This document shows positions 12,850 to 25,320 of a DNA stretch of 64,000 bases, piece by piece. The notes beneath the pieces were generated by a model. It had not been told where the DNA came from. It worked only from the letters and a program-made list of their open reading frames with translations, and made no database searches. The translations under genes were made by a program, and so were the position numbers. The DNA comes from Panopea generosa (taxonomy: Eukaryota; Mollusca; Bivalvia; Adapedonta; Hiatellidae). Position 1 is the first letter of the stretch. The number at the start of each line of letters is the position of its first letter. The stretch is taken from positions 6,180,874 through 6,244,873 of the forward strand of contig CM055901.1 of the NCBI GenBank assembly GCA_029582155.1, given 5' to 3'.

Positions 12850-12955
12850 CTCTCTTTAAAACATGCACACACACTCTCACGCACACACACGCACACAAGT
12901 AAACACTCACGCACACGTATAAACGCTCGCGCACAAAAACTCGCACACAGATGTA
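12850..12955. repeat. Interrupted CA-rich microsatellite
   Basis: A low-complexity ACACAC / CGCACA tract with interruptions ('cactcacgcacacg'). Confidence 0.8.
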
Positions 12956-13038
12956 ATATTATAATTTAATTTGAAGCAATACAAATGGTTCATAGTAGAA
13001 AAAAGCGAAGTATGAATCAGAAATAAGTTATGGAATAA

Positions 13039-13640
13039 TTAAACAAGTTTACAAGTGGACGAAATTCCTAAAATGTGAAATAGATTGTCTCGTCTGACAG
13101 TGGCTAGTCTGATATAAAAACACAAACTGTTCAACTCTTTCTTATTTTTCGTATTTAATAATTGTAAAAATGTAATCATATTAGGACGAACATAGAAGTA
13201 TATCCTTATGTATTTTGTTCTTAGATCTGCAAAACATTTGCATTTCAGCATTACATGTAGTTCATCCTCAATGTCATTATGGACTATTCGGGGACATATC
13301 TGACACAATCGTTCATTTCGTGGCACTCTCGTCCTAAATCGAGCTGTATTTATGCGTAAATTGTTTGCAGATATACGCATTCGCGTAATTAGTTTTCTAA
13401 GCTTTGAAGAAACAATGATTGATAAATATGCCTCATATTCAAAAGTCGTTTTTAAGTGAACATAAAATATATATGTTACTGTTTAAATCTGCATACCATT
13501 CTTGACGGAAAGTATCTATAGCACGCTGTCTAAAGTTATTTATGAAGGAAGGTACATTTACATGATCAGGATTATACCATATATCGGAGAAACCATATGT
13601 ATCTAGTAGATTTTTTACTTTAAAAGGCCATGATCCACCA
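13039..13640 (-). pseudogene. LINE remnant E: C-terminal part of non-LTR ORF2
   Basis: On the minus strand, from about 13640, WPFKVKNLLDTYGFSDIWYN and INNFRQRAIDTFRQEWY lead through one frameshift near 13440 to MRISANNLRINTARFRTRVP. Then comes a Cys/His cluster (NERLCQIC, DELHVMLKCKCF). This order (pre-C-terminal region, 'RISANNL' motif, CxxC..H..C) is the end of a LINE ORF2 and matches the equivalent end of LINE A in this window in type. The endonuclease and RT parts are absent, so this is a 5'-truncated copy. The clade is not assigned. Confidence 0.75.
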
Positions 13641-14547
13641 CGAACGTTGTTGTTGATTAAGACTTAGTTATATGTTGGTAATTATCAAATTATTTGAACG
13701 GATAGTGTCAACTAAGACATTCTGGGGACACCAATTTCAAATAGCAATATTATTCATATGGTAATGGCAAGTGTATAGCACTTCTCTATATAACTAAATC
13801 TCTTCAAGATATTGAATGAATCTTGGTCCGTTTTAAATCAGAGACAATCTTTGTGGGTACATATGAATCTCTTCGGGCGTGAGGACATCAAAACAATGTC
13901 CTCATAAAAGTGAGATAGAATGTTCCCATAACGTCATCATAACTATCACCTGTCAGAAAATTATCGAAACATATCTATCCTCTTTCAGTTTTACCCAATC
14001 CAAAAATGATACAATTAACGATTTAAATAAATATACAAATGTATGTTCAAATTCATATGGGATGGAAAGCCAGGTAAAAATCAAACGAAATTTGCTAATG
14101 AAAGACTGCAAAAATGGTGGATTGAAAATGATTGATATAAAAAATAAAGTCGAGTTGGATAAAAAGAATATTTTACTCAAAACAAAATGGTCCACTCAAA
14201 CAATTTTACAATAACAAATTATGCAAATACGGAAAAACTCATATTTGAAAGTAACTTTTGTGAAGCAGATATTTTAGAATCTTTTAACAAAACAGCTTTT
14301 AGCAGATGTTCTAATGTCTTTAACTAAATAAAACAAATAAATGTGAAAGGTTACACAACTATTAGTAAGGAAATAATTTGGAATAATTCAGATATAAGGA
14401 TCGCTAATGAAACTGTTTATTTTGATATGTGGTTCAATAAAGGCATAAAAAAAAACATGGAACACATTTTTGATTACAGAACAAAAAAATATTATACATT
14501 TGAGGATATGATATACTTGTACGATTTTAATACCGAAAAAGGACTAT

Positions 14548-15047
14548 CTTAAAGCAACACATCCACGTTTAAACTTTTTTAAAAAGTTTTTCAGTTGAGT
14601 TGTGTGCACATTTCCCATACATAAATATATGGTCAGTGAGCTGTATATGTGCTAACAAACACTATCCAGAACGCTTTAGAATTATAAAAAAAGATGTCCA
14701 AATTATAAAGCGTGACAAACGCTTAATAAATTATTTTTAAATTGCCGAGGATTCCAACTTGGCTTCAAATTGAATTATGCGAGTCGTAATAAAAAAATTC
14801 ACGTTTTAGTGCGTAGTGTACTTTACCTGCCTTGAAAGTCATTTTGACAATTTTTTTTGACTCGGGTGAGTTACACGCTTGTTTTATAAAGTGTTAGTCA
14901 CGCATTATAATTTGGGCATCATTTTGTTCCGGATTGTGTTTATATGCTCATATACAGCTAATTGATCATATGTTTGTATGGGAAATGTGCTCATAACTCA
15001 ATTAATTTTTTTTTTTAAAAGTTCAAACGTGGATGTGTTGCTTTAAG
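14548..15047. mobile_element. Fold-back MITE with ~115-bp terminal inverted repeats
   Basis: The left end CTTAAAGCAACACATCCACG is matched by the reverse complement of the right end, and the similarity runs inward for about 115 bp ('gcacatttcccatacataaa' in one arm). The inner parts (CAAATTATAAAGCGTGAC and its complement) also pair, so nearly the whole 500 bp can fold. The flanks carry the trinucleotide TAT at 14545-14547 and 15048-15050, a likely target-site duplication. It has no ORF and sits inside LINE remnant D. Confidence 0.85.
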
Positions 15048-15070
15048 TATTATTTTCTAATAGCAAGCCA

Positions 15071-15346
15071 GGCCCGATTAGCTCAGTCGGTTATGCGTCT
15101 GACTATCAATCCAGGGGTCGTGAGTTCTAATCCCCTGCCTGTCCGTGATGATTGATATACGACATTGTGTCTCATTATTATTTGTCTCTCACCACTGATT
15201 CAAGTGGGAAAGTTATCAGTTACTTGCGGAAATGAGGTGTTCTCGAGTACTGGTTAATCCCAGGAAACAGTAGTTAGGTTTACTGATCATCTGTTAGCCC
15301 TCGATGGCATTAAAATGATGCTAAATATTCAATCAATCAATCAATC
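15071..15346 (+). mobile_element. tRNA-derived SINE, copy 1
   Basis: The head GGCCCGATTAGCTCAGTCGG resembles a tRNA 5' half with an A box. The B box is mutated here (GAGTTCTAATCCC). The body has 'atacgacattgtgtctcatt', 'ctctcaccactgattcaagt' and 'gttaatcccaggaaacagta', and the tail is (AATC)n. The flanking 'aatagcaag' and 'tatagcaag' form an imperfect target-site duplication. It is the most diverged of the four copies and is inserted in LINE remnant D. Confidence 0.9.
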
Positions 15347-16439
15347 TTATAGCAAGTCTTCCAAAACAATGGCAATTAACATTAAAAGACGAAAATATTA
15401 CCAAGGCAATACAATTAAATATTTTAGATAAAGATATTAAAACCAAACATATAAATAAGTTATTATATAAACTTCAAAACAATGAGAGTGAAGAGACTGA
15501 GACAACCATCAAATCTCAAACAAAATGGCAGGAGTTATTTCCTCAAACTGAATTAAACTGGAAAATATATTTAAAAACAATAGAAACTACAATTGACGTA
15601 AAATTAAGGAATTTTCAATACAAATTTTAACATCGAATAAACTACTGATGAAACAAAAATTAACAAATTCATATCTTTGTGATTTTTGTAATATGATATC
15701 AAAACCATAAGTCTTGTTTTGGGAATGTATGCCCATTCATAGTTTTTGTGTTGAGTTAAATGCATTCTTAAATGTACAACATACAGATATTCATATAGAT
15801 ATAACAGTTTGTTTCGGATATTGTTTCATAACACCTTCATTTAAAGATATATAATATTATGTGCAAAATATTACATTTTTTTTTTGTAAATGCAGGAAGA
15901 CTAATCCGAGCCTTGGGCACTTAAAAACTACCTAAAAAATCAAACTGAAATAGAAAAGCAAACAGCGTTCACCCATGACAAATTACAACATCATGACTAA
16001 GATGCATTATTTCTATCAAAACCAAGAGCAAATTAAAAAAATATATATATATACAAAATCTGCTACAAACATCATCAACTGTCATGGAAAAACAATGTAC
16101 CTAAAAAACCTTTTTTTTATATATATTCTTTATTGTAATATCTTGAGAATATTTTTTTTTAAAGTAGAGATAATTAAAGATTTGTTTAAAAAAATCTAAC
16201 TGCTGGTAAGATATGAGTCGTATTAGAGAGTGCATGCTTGCGTGTTTCACATATGTGATAAGGATAAAACTTATTTCATCAAACATTATATAGAAATAAC
16301 TAAATTAAGAAAAGCGGTATGAAAATCATGTTATATTGCAGTTGTTATAGTATTAGCACAGTATGATGTTACGACTAACTGTATGTTGAAATTTGTTGTA
16401 CTATGTAATGATTGATAAAATAAAACATATTGAATCACA

Positions 16440-16830
16440 AAAAAACACCTAGTTATGGTCCTTGGTTGGCCCGTAATATCTAAATATTACAGTTTCAGAC
16501 TTGTCACCTACTTTTTGATCCTAGATGACCCAGCCTACAATTTGACCAATATTTTTGAAAGACAATTATTCCAATTGAAAATCAGGTGGAAAATGTGCCC
16601 TCTAGAATGCTTACAACATTGTTCTATAATTTGACCTAGTGACCTTTCACCGAGTGTCTAATTCAAGCGAGATTTCATTAATGTGAATATTGTCAACAAG
16701 TTTTATTAATTAAGATATGATTAAAATAGTCGCCTCTGGAATGCTTACAAGCAATTTTTTATGGACAGATGCCTGACAGTTGTTGATCAAACTAGCTCAT
16801 CCCAGATATGCTCAGGTGAGCTAAAAAATC
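16440..16830. repeat. Dispersed molluscan-type repeat ending 'caggtgagctaa'
   Basis: Contains 'gacctagtgacctttcaccg', two 'gcctctggaatgcttacaa'-like phrases and the end 'atgctcaggtgagctaaaaa'. The same end phrase occurs at about 25530, and its partner 'gctcacctgatggaaatggc' at about 11340. Non-coding interspersed repeat; class unknown. Confidence 0.55.
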
Positions 16831-17727
16831 GGGATCAACCGATCTTGAAATTCATTTTTTCTTGTGAACATGAAGTTGGGTTAAATTTCTTTAAAATGTA
16901 GGAAAAATATGGGGACTTCTGACCCAAAAGAGTAGAAAAAATATGAATTTTAACAATGTTCATATTTTAGAACGGCAAGAGGAAAAACACACTTTGTATG
17001 AATTTCTTTAGACAGTAAAATAGTGTTTTCTCTAATCTCCATTTGTAATTAGTCATCAGCTAGACAGTTGCAAATAAAATTGCCAGTGAAAAAAAAAAAA
17101 ATACGAAAAATATTAAGACTTTAGAACTTATTACTGTTTTATCTAGAAAAGATTTTTCTTTAAGAAAAACTAGCAAAAATTAGGTGCACAATAAAAAACA
17201 ACAACATTCTCACATAAAGTTGGGGAAATTATTAATTTTAAAAACACTAGCTCTGAATTTGAGCCTTCAATTCAACTAAAACTGGATGAATATTATGACT
17301 ATTAAACACAACATTATTTTTTATATGTATCATGAGTATGACACAAGACTCATATAGCAAGTTCATGGCCTATGTAAAAGTTTCTCATGATTTTAAGTTT
17401 ATAGCAAATAAATATATAGAAAACTTTCATCCACATGATCATATAAAGTTGTTATCCAGTAATTATGATTATTTTCAGCAATCAGATGTCATAATTTTGA
17501 ACAAAGAGGAAGTGATTCATTGACTTTCATTGTTTGTACCGATTCCCACGTATTTGGCAGCATACCAAATAATTTTTCAATTTTCATATAAAACTGTGTC
17601 TGTGAGTTATAGCAGCATTGTGACATTTTGCACGAGCAAGTTTAAACTACCTAGTCACTATTGCATACAAATAACCGTAATAAATATGCACATGGGATAG
17701 CATTATTGCTGTGAGAATATAAATAAA
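16831..17727. other. 3' flank of the SET/recombinase-domain host gene
   Basis: No gene is recognised. The minus-strand stop of the host gene is at 17728-17730, so this region should hold its 3' UTR. A short open frame at 17332-17523 (+) has no recognisable domain. Confidence 0.4.
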
Positions 17728-17801
17728 TTATTTTCTTGAAGCAGGAACGTCTTCAGACGACATTTCTTCTGAAGAACTTTCATTTTCACTGTCTTTCAAA
17801 A
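17728..17801 (-). CDS. Host gene, terminal exon A4 (acidic Ser/Glu tail)
   Basis: The acceptor is a long T tract then CAG (minus strand, ending 17802). The exon reads VLKDSENESSSEEMSSEDVP then ASRK and TAA at 17728-17730. The phase (one base carried from the previous exon) matches the donor of exon A3. The tail is very acidic and Ser-rich, a typical nuclear linker or C-terminal tail with CK2-like sites. Recombinase-like host genes of this family often continue with acidic stretches after the recombinase domain. Too short for single-frame gene calls; it is supported by the splice signals and phase. Confidence 0.65.
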
Positions 17802-18064
17802 CTGAAAAAAAAAGGAAAAATGTAGATTAACTTGATTAAGTATATAAAATATTTCCCCATCTTGAATATGTTACCACTAAATATATTATTATTGTACATT
17901 AATCTCCCTACTATTTGCATTTTCGCGATATCCCCCCTTGGTATGGTGGTCTTAGACTAGTAGTAAATTATGCACCAACTGGAAACTGTGAAACCAGATA
18001 TATGTTCAAATACAGTTGGCTGGTGACCTAACAGCTATAAATACACATTGGTTAGTAGTTACCA

Positions 18065-18700
18065 ATTGCTTGGCATTAGGTTTGGTGTTGGTTTGGTTTT
18101 ATTTAATATCATTTAATAGCTTTGGTCTATTAAGGACAGCCTCCCTATGTATGCAAGTTGAGTACATGTGTTGAGTGCGTGTATTTTTGGGAGACTGTGA
18201 TATGTTCCTGTATGCCTCCCTATGATAGCACGGAACCGATGCTGACTTAATAGTGCTATCCTAATGAAATACCATGCCGGTGGCACACAGCAGGATATCC
18301 CACCCAGTCACATTACACTGACAACGGGTTAACCAGTCCTTTCTGTCACTCATTTAATGCTGAGCATCAAGCAGGTAACAGTAAGTACCAAAGTTTGCCT
18401 CGTTCAAGGGGCAGAACCCCTGCCTTCATCACTTGGGCGAATGCTAAACGCAAGGCCAAAAGCAAGGTTTTGCCAAGTGAAGCATTAGGAAACAAACATA
18501 GACAGAAAGAGGAGGTAATTAAGAATTCCAAATGTTTCAATGGACACAGCAGATTTATTTTGGTCACTTTTGTGTCCCCAAATAGAGGGCAAAAGAATAA
18601 ACCCTAATTCTGCGATGGATTCCACATTAGTTGCCTCTTATGAACCATGCAGTGGGTAACAGCAGGTGTATTTTTTTTCTAATCCCCGACCTGCATGGGT
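18065..18700. repeat. Dispersed molluscan-type repeat in the last intron
   Basis: Starts 'ggtttggtgttggtttggtt', then 'tctattaaggacagcctccc', 'cctatgatagcacggaaccg', 'gtgctatcctaatgaaatac', 'cacattacactgacaacggg' and 'catttaatgctgagcatcaa'. I recall this order of blocks from a high-copy interspersed repeat in bivalves and other molluscs. No coding function. It lies between exons A4 and A3. Confidence 0.7.
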
Positions 18701-19077
18701 GGCTTGGCATTAAGATAGGAGTATGAGAGTATACCTGTTACCCAGTTATTATCCACATTTATTTCCATATCATTAAGTAACTTATAGAGTCAAATGACTT
18801 TTTTGTAACCCCTTCTGAGATGCGACCCTAACTATAAGTAACTTTATAAGATATTTCAAGAAACACACAGTCATGTTAATTGATCTATTTTGACATATCA
18901 TGACTAGAGCTATTCTATAATAAGCACCTGTAGTCTTACATGTGGCAGGGTTAAAATAAGATTAACCTTATAATCTTTTCTCTTGTTAAAACTGTGACCT
19001 TTTGCATTTGATGGGTGGTAGGATCTCTGCCTGGCACTCTGCAAGTTATTCTGGAATATATATATACATATACGTAC

Positions 19078-19158
19078 CATATTCATCTCCCGAAGATTGT
19101 TCCTCATAGTCATGTTCCACCATTCGTTGTTTGTGCCTGCAGGGTCTCCCTTGAAAAT
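19078..19158 (-). CDS. Host gene, exon A3
   Basis: 81-bp exon between acceptor ACAG (minus strand) and donor GTACGT. With one base carried in and one carried out it reads DFQGRPCRHKQRMVEHDYEE then QSSGDEYG. It is open only in the phase predicted by its neighbours. The first half is basic and the second acidic. No domain recognised; probably part of the linker after the recombinase domain. Confidence 0.65.
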
Positions 19159-19589
19159 CTGTAATTTTAGTTTAGAGAGAATGTGAACAAGTCTTACAAT
19201 ACCACTCCCCACCTGCATGACCTATCAAGTGACTACAATTCATTTTCTGTGATATTTTTAATTTTAGTATTAATAGTGATCTTGATTTTGGACCAATAAT
19301 AATGATTCTTTGACTGCTAAAGGTAGGTCACAGGCAAACATGTCTGTAAAGTTTCGTGCAAATCTGTCGATAAATCGGCCCACTATACTGATGACAAGGA
19401 GAGTGCAAAAGTGAAATCTTGTTTTTGACCTTGTCCTTTCACGTGGATATTCAAATTTCTCTGAGGTATGTCCAATGCAAACATATCTGTTAAGTTTCAT
19501 AAAAAAATATCAACAAATAAATCCACCAGAGTGATACAAGAGTACTGTGGGGCGGAACAATATACGCCCGTCTAATGCCTAAGTGACAT

Positions 19590-19985
19590 AGATTCTTGTA
19601 TCAAAATGGAGAATGTAACATGGAGAATTGTTGAATCAAAGTGCTGCTTGAGAAACCATAATTACATGTCATGGTAACAAATTAAATCCTACAAAGTTTC
19701 AAAGAGATTGATAAAAACCTGAGAGAGGTGATCTCTGGGCAAGATTAAAATACTGAAATAAACAAAGGGCAGTAACACTTTCAAAAATTGATGAATCAAA
19801 ATGCTGTTCAAGAAAACACAACTACATATCGTGATTATCAAGCCCACAAAGTTTCAAAGAGATCTGTTCAAAACTGAGAGAGGAGATTTCCAGACAAACA
19901 AAAGTTTATGATGGATGGATGGTGGCCATACCATACCATAATACTCCCATAAAAATTTGACGGGCATATAAAAAAGGAGTGTGAG
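19590..19985. repeat. Tandem repeat, ~185-bp unit, about two copies
   Basis: Two diverged units share 'tgaatcaaagtgctgcttga'/'tgaatcaaaatgctgttcaa', then 'gaaacca'/'gaaaaca', 'acaaagtttcaaagagat' and 'ctgagagagg'. It ends with 'gatggatggtggccatacca'. Lies in the intron between A3 and A2. Confidence 0.6.
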
Positions 19986-20389
19986 GGTAAAATAATATCA
20001 TTGATAACAGTCAATGACCTTTGATCGAATTTGACATAGCTTAATTTCTGCCTGTTAACTTCACCCTGATGATTTGTGTGTAAATGGTAGGGAATTCTCT
20101 TTTTCTACACGATTTGTTAGCCCACAGGTGTCTGTTACATAGTTATTTATTAAAAATAAATTAATACTAGATTACTGATGTGTCAGTGTGGGCCCCCCGC
20201 AATGTGCTTGTCTCTAAACATGAACTTAGCCCATGTGTGACATTGATATTGAATAACTTCTTATATACTGCAAGTATACAAATTACAACATATTCATTAG
20301 TTAGATATTATGAAACTATGGTGAAGGAAATCGATTGAGGGGTTCATGAGGTATCTTGTTTACAAACTTTTTTTATTTCAGAAGTAGTC

Positions 20390-21030
20390 AAGTGTGAACT
20401 TTGACCCTTTAACCTTGAAGGTTGTCCACCCAAATTTAATAACAGTGACCTTGACCCTAGGAACTTTTTAAACCCCCATTGCACATCTGTATATCACAGT
20501 GTATCATCATGTGCAATTTCAGAAAATTTGGTCTTCTTTAAAGGCCTTACATGATGTATTTTTTAACAGTATATTCCTGGTTTTATTTTAGTAACAGCGA
20601 CCTTGACCTTGACATTAGGAACTTTTTAAATTCCTACTGTACATCTGTATATCACAGTGTATCATCATGTGATACATGTGTATTTCAGAAAGTATGGCCT
20701 TCTGTAAGGGCCTTATATGATGTTTTTGACAGTATATACTCAGTTCTATATTTAGTAACAATGACCTTGACCTTAAGAAGTTTTTAAACCCCAAATGCGC
20801 ATCTGTATTTCACAGTGTATCACTTCATCATGTAAAATTTCAGAAAGTTTGGCCTTCTGTAAGGCTCTTAGATGATGTATTTTTGAAAGTATATTCCTGG
20901 TTCTATTTTTAGTAACAGCGACTTTGACCTTTGGGGTCTTTTTTAAACCCCTATTGCACATCTGCACATCACAGTGTAACACCATATTAAGTTTCAGAAA
21001 GTTTGGCCTTCTGGATTCTGAGATAATCTC
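20390..21030. repeat. Tandem repeat, ~150-165-bp unit, four copies
   Basis: 'gtaacagcgaccttgacctt'-like starts occur at about 20443, 20590, 20755 and 20914. Each is followed by 'actttttaaacccc', 'gcacatctgtatatcacagt', 'gtatcatcatgtg' and 'tcagaaagtttggccttctg'. This is a known style of bivalve intronic repeat. Non-coding. Confidence 0.75.
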
Positions 21031-21582
21031 CAGAAACGAAAGTACTGACGTGATTACTATAGGGCACCTGCGATGCGGGGCCCTAATAATGCTACCTGAC
21101 ATATGCCTTACATAAATACATATATAGTATAGCCACCATGTTAAGTGATCCTAGGTCAAAACTTCTCCCATAAACGTGAAACTTTTCTTACACGGATAAG
21201 AGAGACATGAAGAAATTTTAAGAGAATTTTGACAAATTATAATTTCATGTATCATAGTGTAGCTGAATATGAATGGAACTGTTCACTAAATATGCACACA
21301 GTATTGTCATTGTCAATGTTCCAGACATTAATCTTTACAATGTTGGCATACTTCGAAGGTTTTTCTTAAAAGTTTCATTTATCTGTAAGGGTTTAAAATG
21401 TAGTCAGTACAAGACTTTACTGAAAAGTTTGCACTTATTTGACCTAGAGGTAAATGTCACAGTGACATTTTTTGGCCAGACACAATACACCAACTGGTAA
21501 TTATCTGCAAATGGTCAAAAACTTTAACCTTAGAACAGGAAGAAGGATGAGGGAACACAATAGATGAGCTAAAAAGACCTAC

Positions 21583-21651
21583 CCATATCATCTTCAGTCC
21601 TACATTCATCAGGCTCTGCATAGCATGTTTTCTGTTGTGACATTTGTGGAC
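21583..21651 (-). CDS. Host gene, exon A2 (duplicate of A1)
   Basis: 69-bp exon, acceptor GTTACAG and donor GTAGGT on the minus strand. It reads GPQMSQQKTCYAEPDECRTE then DDMG with phase 1 at both ends. It has the same length and phase and most of the same residues as exon A1 (25321-25389). The flanking intron bases ('attaattattaaattaatga' against 'ataattattaaattcataaa') are also similar, so a genomic segment was duplicated in tandem rather than one exon only. Because both ends are phase 1, either copy can be included or skipped without a frameshift. Confidence 0.7.
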
Positions 21652-21699
21652 CTGTAACTATTAATTATTAAATTAATGAGTATATCTAAATTGTCAAAC

Positions 21700-24600
21700 T
21701 AGAAAATGTTTGTAACAGGCATGGGGTAAGTAAAAATGTAATGGTAATTAATTGCAATGCATTACATTTTTTCAAGTAATTGAATGTAATGTGTTATTGA
21801 AGGTAAATTTAATTACATGTAATGGTAATTTAATTAATTACATTAACAAAATGCCTGTAATGCCCAATTGTGTTTCAATTACATTTTTAATAAGTTATAG
21901 ACATTTATTTTGCCCAGGCAAGAATAATAAAAAAATGACTTTGAAAAAAAAGGTTGCTTGCACCGCGCGGTGGTATTACAGCCGCAGGTCGCTTAAGGCC
22001 CCCATAAGCTCTGGAGTAAATGGTGCAAAATCCTGAATCCTGAGCATTTCCCGGCACATATTTCAATTCCTCAAGATACTATTCTTTTTACAAAGCAAAC
22101 TTGAAATTTTGTTAAAATTTGAGCCAAAACTCAGATCTTTTTAGATTTCTGTACTGCAGCACCTGTAAGGCAGTTGTCTCATTAACATTTTAATAATTTT
22201 ACCCACGTTTTTACCTAGATCCACTCAAAACAAAACAAGAAAATTTCAACAAAGATCAATTGTTTGGCAAGTTATTTATGACTATATAGGCCTAAAAACT
22301 AGAAAGAAATAATAATCTAGGCTAATTTTTCCAAGGTCAAACGTGAATTAGATCGAAAAACACCAGGTCGAAAGAATCCTTATTATTTGCAAATACAAGT
22401 TGTGAACAAACCAAATAAAGCTACCTCTCTAGGCTTTAAAACTCATTGATTCGTGGGAATCTTGGTATCGCTAACTGCATTGAAGACTGTTCTGTTTGAT
22501 AAGAAGCACATCAGTGCTCCAGATAAGGTGCATATTTGCGTAAATAAGCATTGAAATTTACAGAAAAAGCATTGAAAATAATTAATGTGCGTACCGGTAC
22601 GCATAAACAATTGAGTTTAAGCATTTCACTGGCGATCTTGTGCGTATTGTATTTTTGAAAGACCTGGGTTATCACAACTGATGTAGACACCGTGAAATAA
22701 ACAAATCTAAGGGAGGTAACTTCTAAGCCATTTGTCTGGTTTCCGAGCGTATTCCGATAAACTGAACTGTTTATATGTAAAATGCGGAACCAGACTAACA
22801 CATACAATATAGTGATTGCCCGTAGATCGTTGTCACAGAGACGCACATGGGAATATGTTGAGTAGTTCCAAGCGTTCTGAAAAGGCCTGTTATAAACGTA
22901 AGACGACAAACTTAATGTGTATCTATTATTTATTCTAATGGCATCGTCTGGTTCTGCCGTCGGGAGACGCAAAAAAAACCCATAGAAACCCAATCTACTA
23001 ATTTATTCCAGTTTGATTGCCCTTAGGTTAAATTTAGCTGTTACTGATAGTATTAAAAAGTGTGACATCCTAAAAAGGATGACTGTTAGCCAGTTGGAGA
23101 CTGTAAATATGTTCCTCACTATAGAGAATCCAGTTCTTTTAAAGTTCAATGATTTTGTTCCAAAAACTGTTACAAGTTACATTCTTCAGAGCAGGCTTCA
23201 GGCATTATGACAGTTTTCTTGCAAATAGAGGTAAGTTTTGAAAATGTCAACTTTAAGCATTGTATTTTAATTTAGGGCGTAAAATAAGCATATGGTGAAT
23301 AACTAATCAGAAAATACTCTTTCAGTTTCCATTTTAACCATTGAATTTTATTTTAGGGGTTAAATAAGCATTGGGCCAAAAGCTTATCTGGAGCACTGAG
23401 CACTATAAAGTCAATGCATCTTTAATTCACTCGGGAACGGACCGTTTTTTAAGCACACTAGGAGTGCATCCCCAACTCGCCGTCAGACATGAATGGTTCA
23501 GTCACGTGACCGTCACATGATCGCTTCTCTGGTTAACCCTGACAACTTCAAATATTTTATCACATATGTTTTTAAGAAAAAAAAATATGCATTTTATATA
23601 AATAGAAAAGAAACAATCATCAATTCCAAACTATCCCGTTACCCGGGAAAATTTCGATCACCTGACTCAACTATTTACACATCGAACATTAGGACTTTCC
23701 GTTATTTCACTTCTATTTTAACGTGATTTCAAATAAAAATAAACAGTGCCTTAGCTCAGAACTAATAAGGTGAGAGTAGATATAAGTGAAACTTCACTCA
23801 AATTAGATACAGAGAAATGTTGTAATGGTTGAAACATTGATCAGTTTCATTATATTTATCCTGTTATGAATATGCGGATATCATTCTCTGCCCATTTGTC
23901 GCCCGCAGCAGTCGTGTTTATCGTATCTCACACTTTCATATGTCGGTAACTCCTGATGTTTGAACATTGGTGTTTGCAGGATAGATTGCCACACCTTATT
24001 GAGACGACTGACAATACTTTTAAACGCTAACTGGATCATAATTCAGAGTTTTTCACGTGAACTTGAAACATATTTTGCTCGTACATTTTAAGCAAAAATC
24101 CGGATTTTCGGAATGCAGGGAAAAACGGAAACGTCTGTAAATTGGACATTTAGAAAAGCTGAATTCTGTTTTAAAACGGAAAAAAATCATGTCTGTTTGT
24201 GCCTGACTTTGAAGATGGTCATGATGGATTTTAAGTGTCTTTATAAACAACCACTAAGATAAATATTGGTGTGAAGCTACTTACAAATGTATCTAAAGAC
24301 TGTATAAATGATAGTATGAAAAAGTTGACATGGTGTAAATGTACATTTTGTCATATATATGTTTATTATTAGTTAACAAGCAAAATATATTTATTAGCTG
24401 GATAACATTTTCAATATAGTATTGTATTGACCTGAAAGAAGTTTTTGTACACAGGTATTTTACCTAAAGTCAGTGAATCAGGGGTGAGGGAAGACATTAA
24501 CAATTAACTATTGTTTACAGACTAGGCGAAACTGTCAAGGCAAATTAAGTAGACTTGGAATAACAGATAGCATAAATGTGAAAGAGGACATGTCCACTTA

Positions 24601-24805
24601 GTATGGACCCTTCTAATTCATGCATTTCAAAGAATCATGAATTATAAGATGCTAATGGTATGTTTCGGACAAAATGTATGCATTGCACCGAAGTGCCATT
24701 TATATACGATAAAATATTTAACAGGAAAAGTAATGTAAAATTTAATTAATTACATTGCAAATATTTGTAATGGTAATTTAATTAATTACTTTATCATGTA
24801 ATTGA
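21700..24805. mobile_element. Possible element with 'aattaattacat' palindromic ends
   Basis: The left edge (21706-21860) is made of repeated 'gtaatggtaattaattg', 'gcaatgcattacatt' and 'tttaattacatgtaatgg' motifs. The right edge (about 24733-24805) has 'atttaattaattacattgca', 'gtaatggtaatttaattaat' and 'catgtaattgaa'. These palindromic ends lie about 3 kb apart in the intron between A2 and A1. They could be the two ends of one decayed DNA element or two separate insertions. A hAT-like MITE (22512-23398) is nested between them. No transposase recognised. Confidence 0.35.
22512..23398. mobile_element. hAT-like non-autonomous element, 887 bp
   Basis: The terminal inverted repeats are CAGTGCTCCAGATAAG at 22512 and CTTATCTGGAGCACTG ending at 23398. 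The CAGTG start is typical of hAT ends. The flanks 'aagcacat' and 'agcactat' are a plausible but imperfect 8-bp target duplication. Just inside both ends lies 'aataagcattg', as a direct phrase. No transposase domain is readable, so this is a deletion derivative or MITE. Confidence 0.75.
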
Positions 24806-25320
24806 ACACAGCTAAACGCCAAGTCTAACTGGACTTAAAGGCTAAGTCTAACGGGATGGACAAACGGACGGACAGACAGGGCAAACACTTAAGTTCCCTC
24901 CACTATCGTGGTGGGGGCATAAAAAGAGCATAACTAACATATGTACCACTAACATGAAATTATATTCTCTATTTGAAAGATTACCTATACTTCATTTTGA
25001 CAAAACTTCCCTTTAGAAATTAAGACTTTGTAACAATCTATGGCTGCTTAATTTGTTATGTGGATTGTTTTAAACCTTTGACAATCACCTCTAATTCCTT
25101 ATATACCTAATCAAAGTTGGTTAGGATTTTCACGTGAACTAATATTTTATTTTCTAAGCATGTTACATTAAGAAACAAATAACTGGTCGCTTCAAAATAG
25201 AACAAACGATTTTGAAAAATGGAAAACACTGCTGCCTGTGGTGGCAGAACCAAACCATTCCAATAAATGACTATTCTTTGGTAACAATATGAAGAATATA
25301 GGCGAGCTGAAAACACATAC

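Larger units (their letters stand above)
13879..16435 (+). pseudogene. LINE remnant D (Tx1/L1-like ORF2 end), split by nested insertions
   Basis: The first segment (13.88-14.55 kb) encodes QVKIKRNLLMKDCKNGGLKM, then IIWNNSDIRI and a WFNKGI motif. The second (15.35-16.0 kb) encodes LPKQWQLTLKDENI, WQELFPQTELNWKIY and TIDVKLRNFQYKF. After a decayed stretch comes KNYLKNQTEIEKQTAF then HDKLQHHD and a stop. These are the post-RT landmarks of Tx1/L1-type LINEs. The 3' end ('gataaaataaaacatattga', then an A-rich tail) is at about 16435. A 500-bp fold-back MITE (14548-15047) and a SINE (15071-15346) interrupt it. Removing both restores the reading order. In-frame stops show it is dead. Confidence 0.75.

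Noticed and set aside
13953-14195. Minus-strand frame rich in Phe and Leu
   Set aside because: Antisense shadow of LINE remnant D.
22511-22993. 160-codon minus-strand frame inside the 22.5-kb hAT-like element
   Set aside because: It starts within the terminal repeat region, has no transposase motif and is likely chance.
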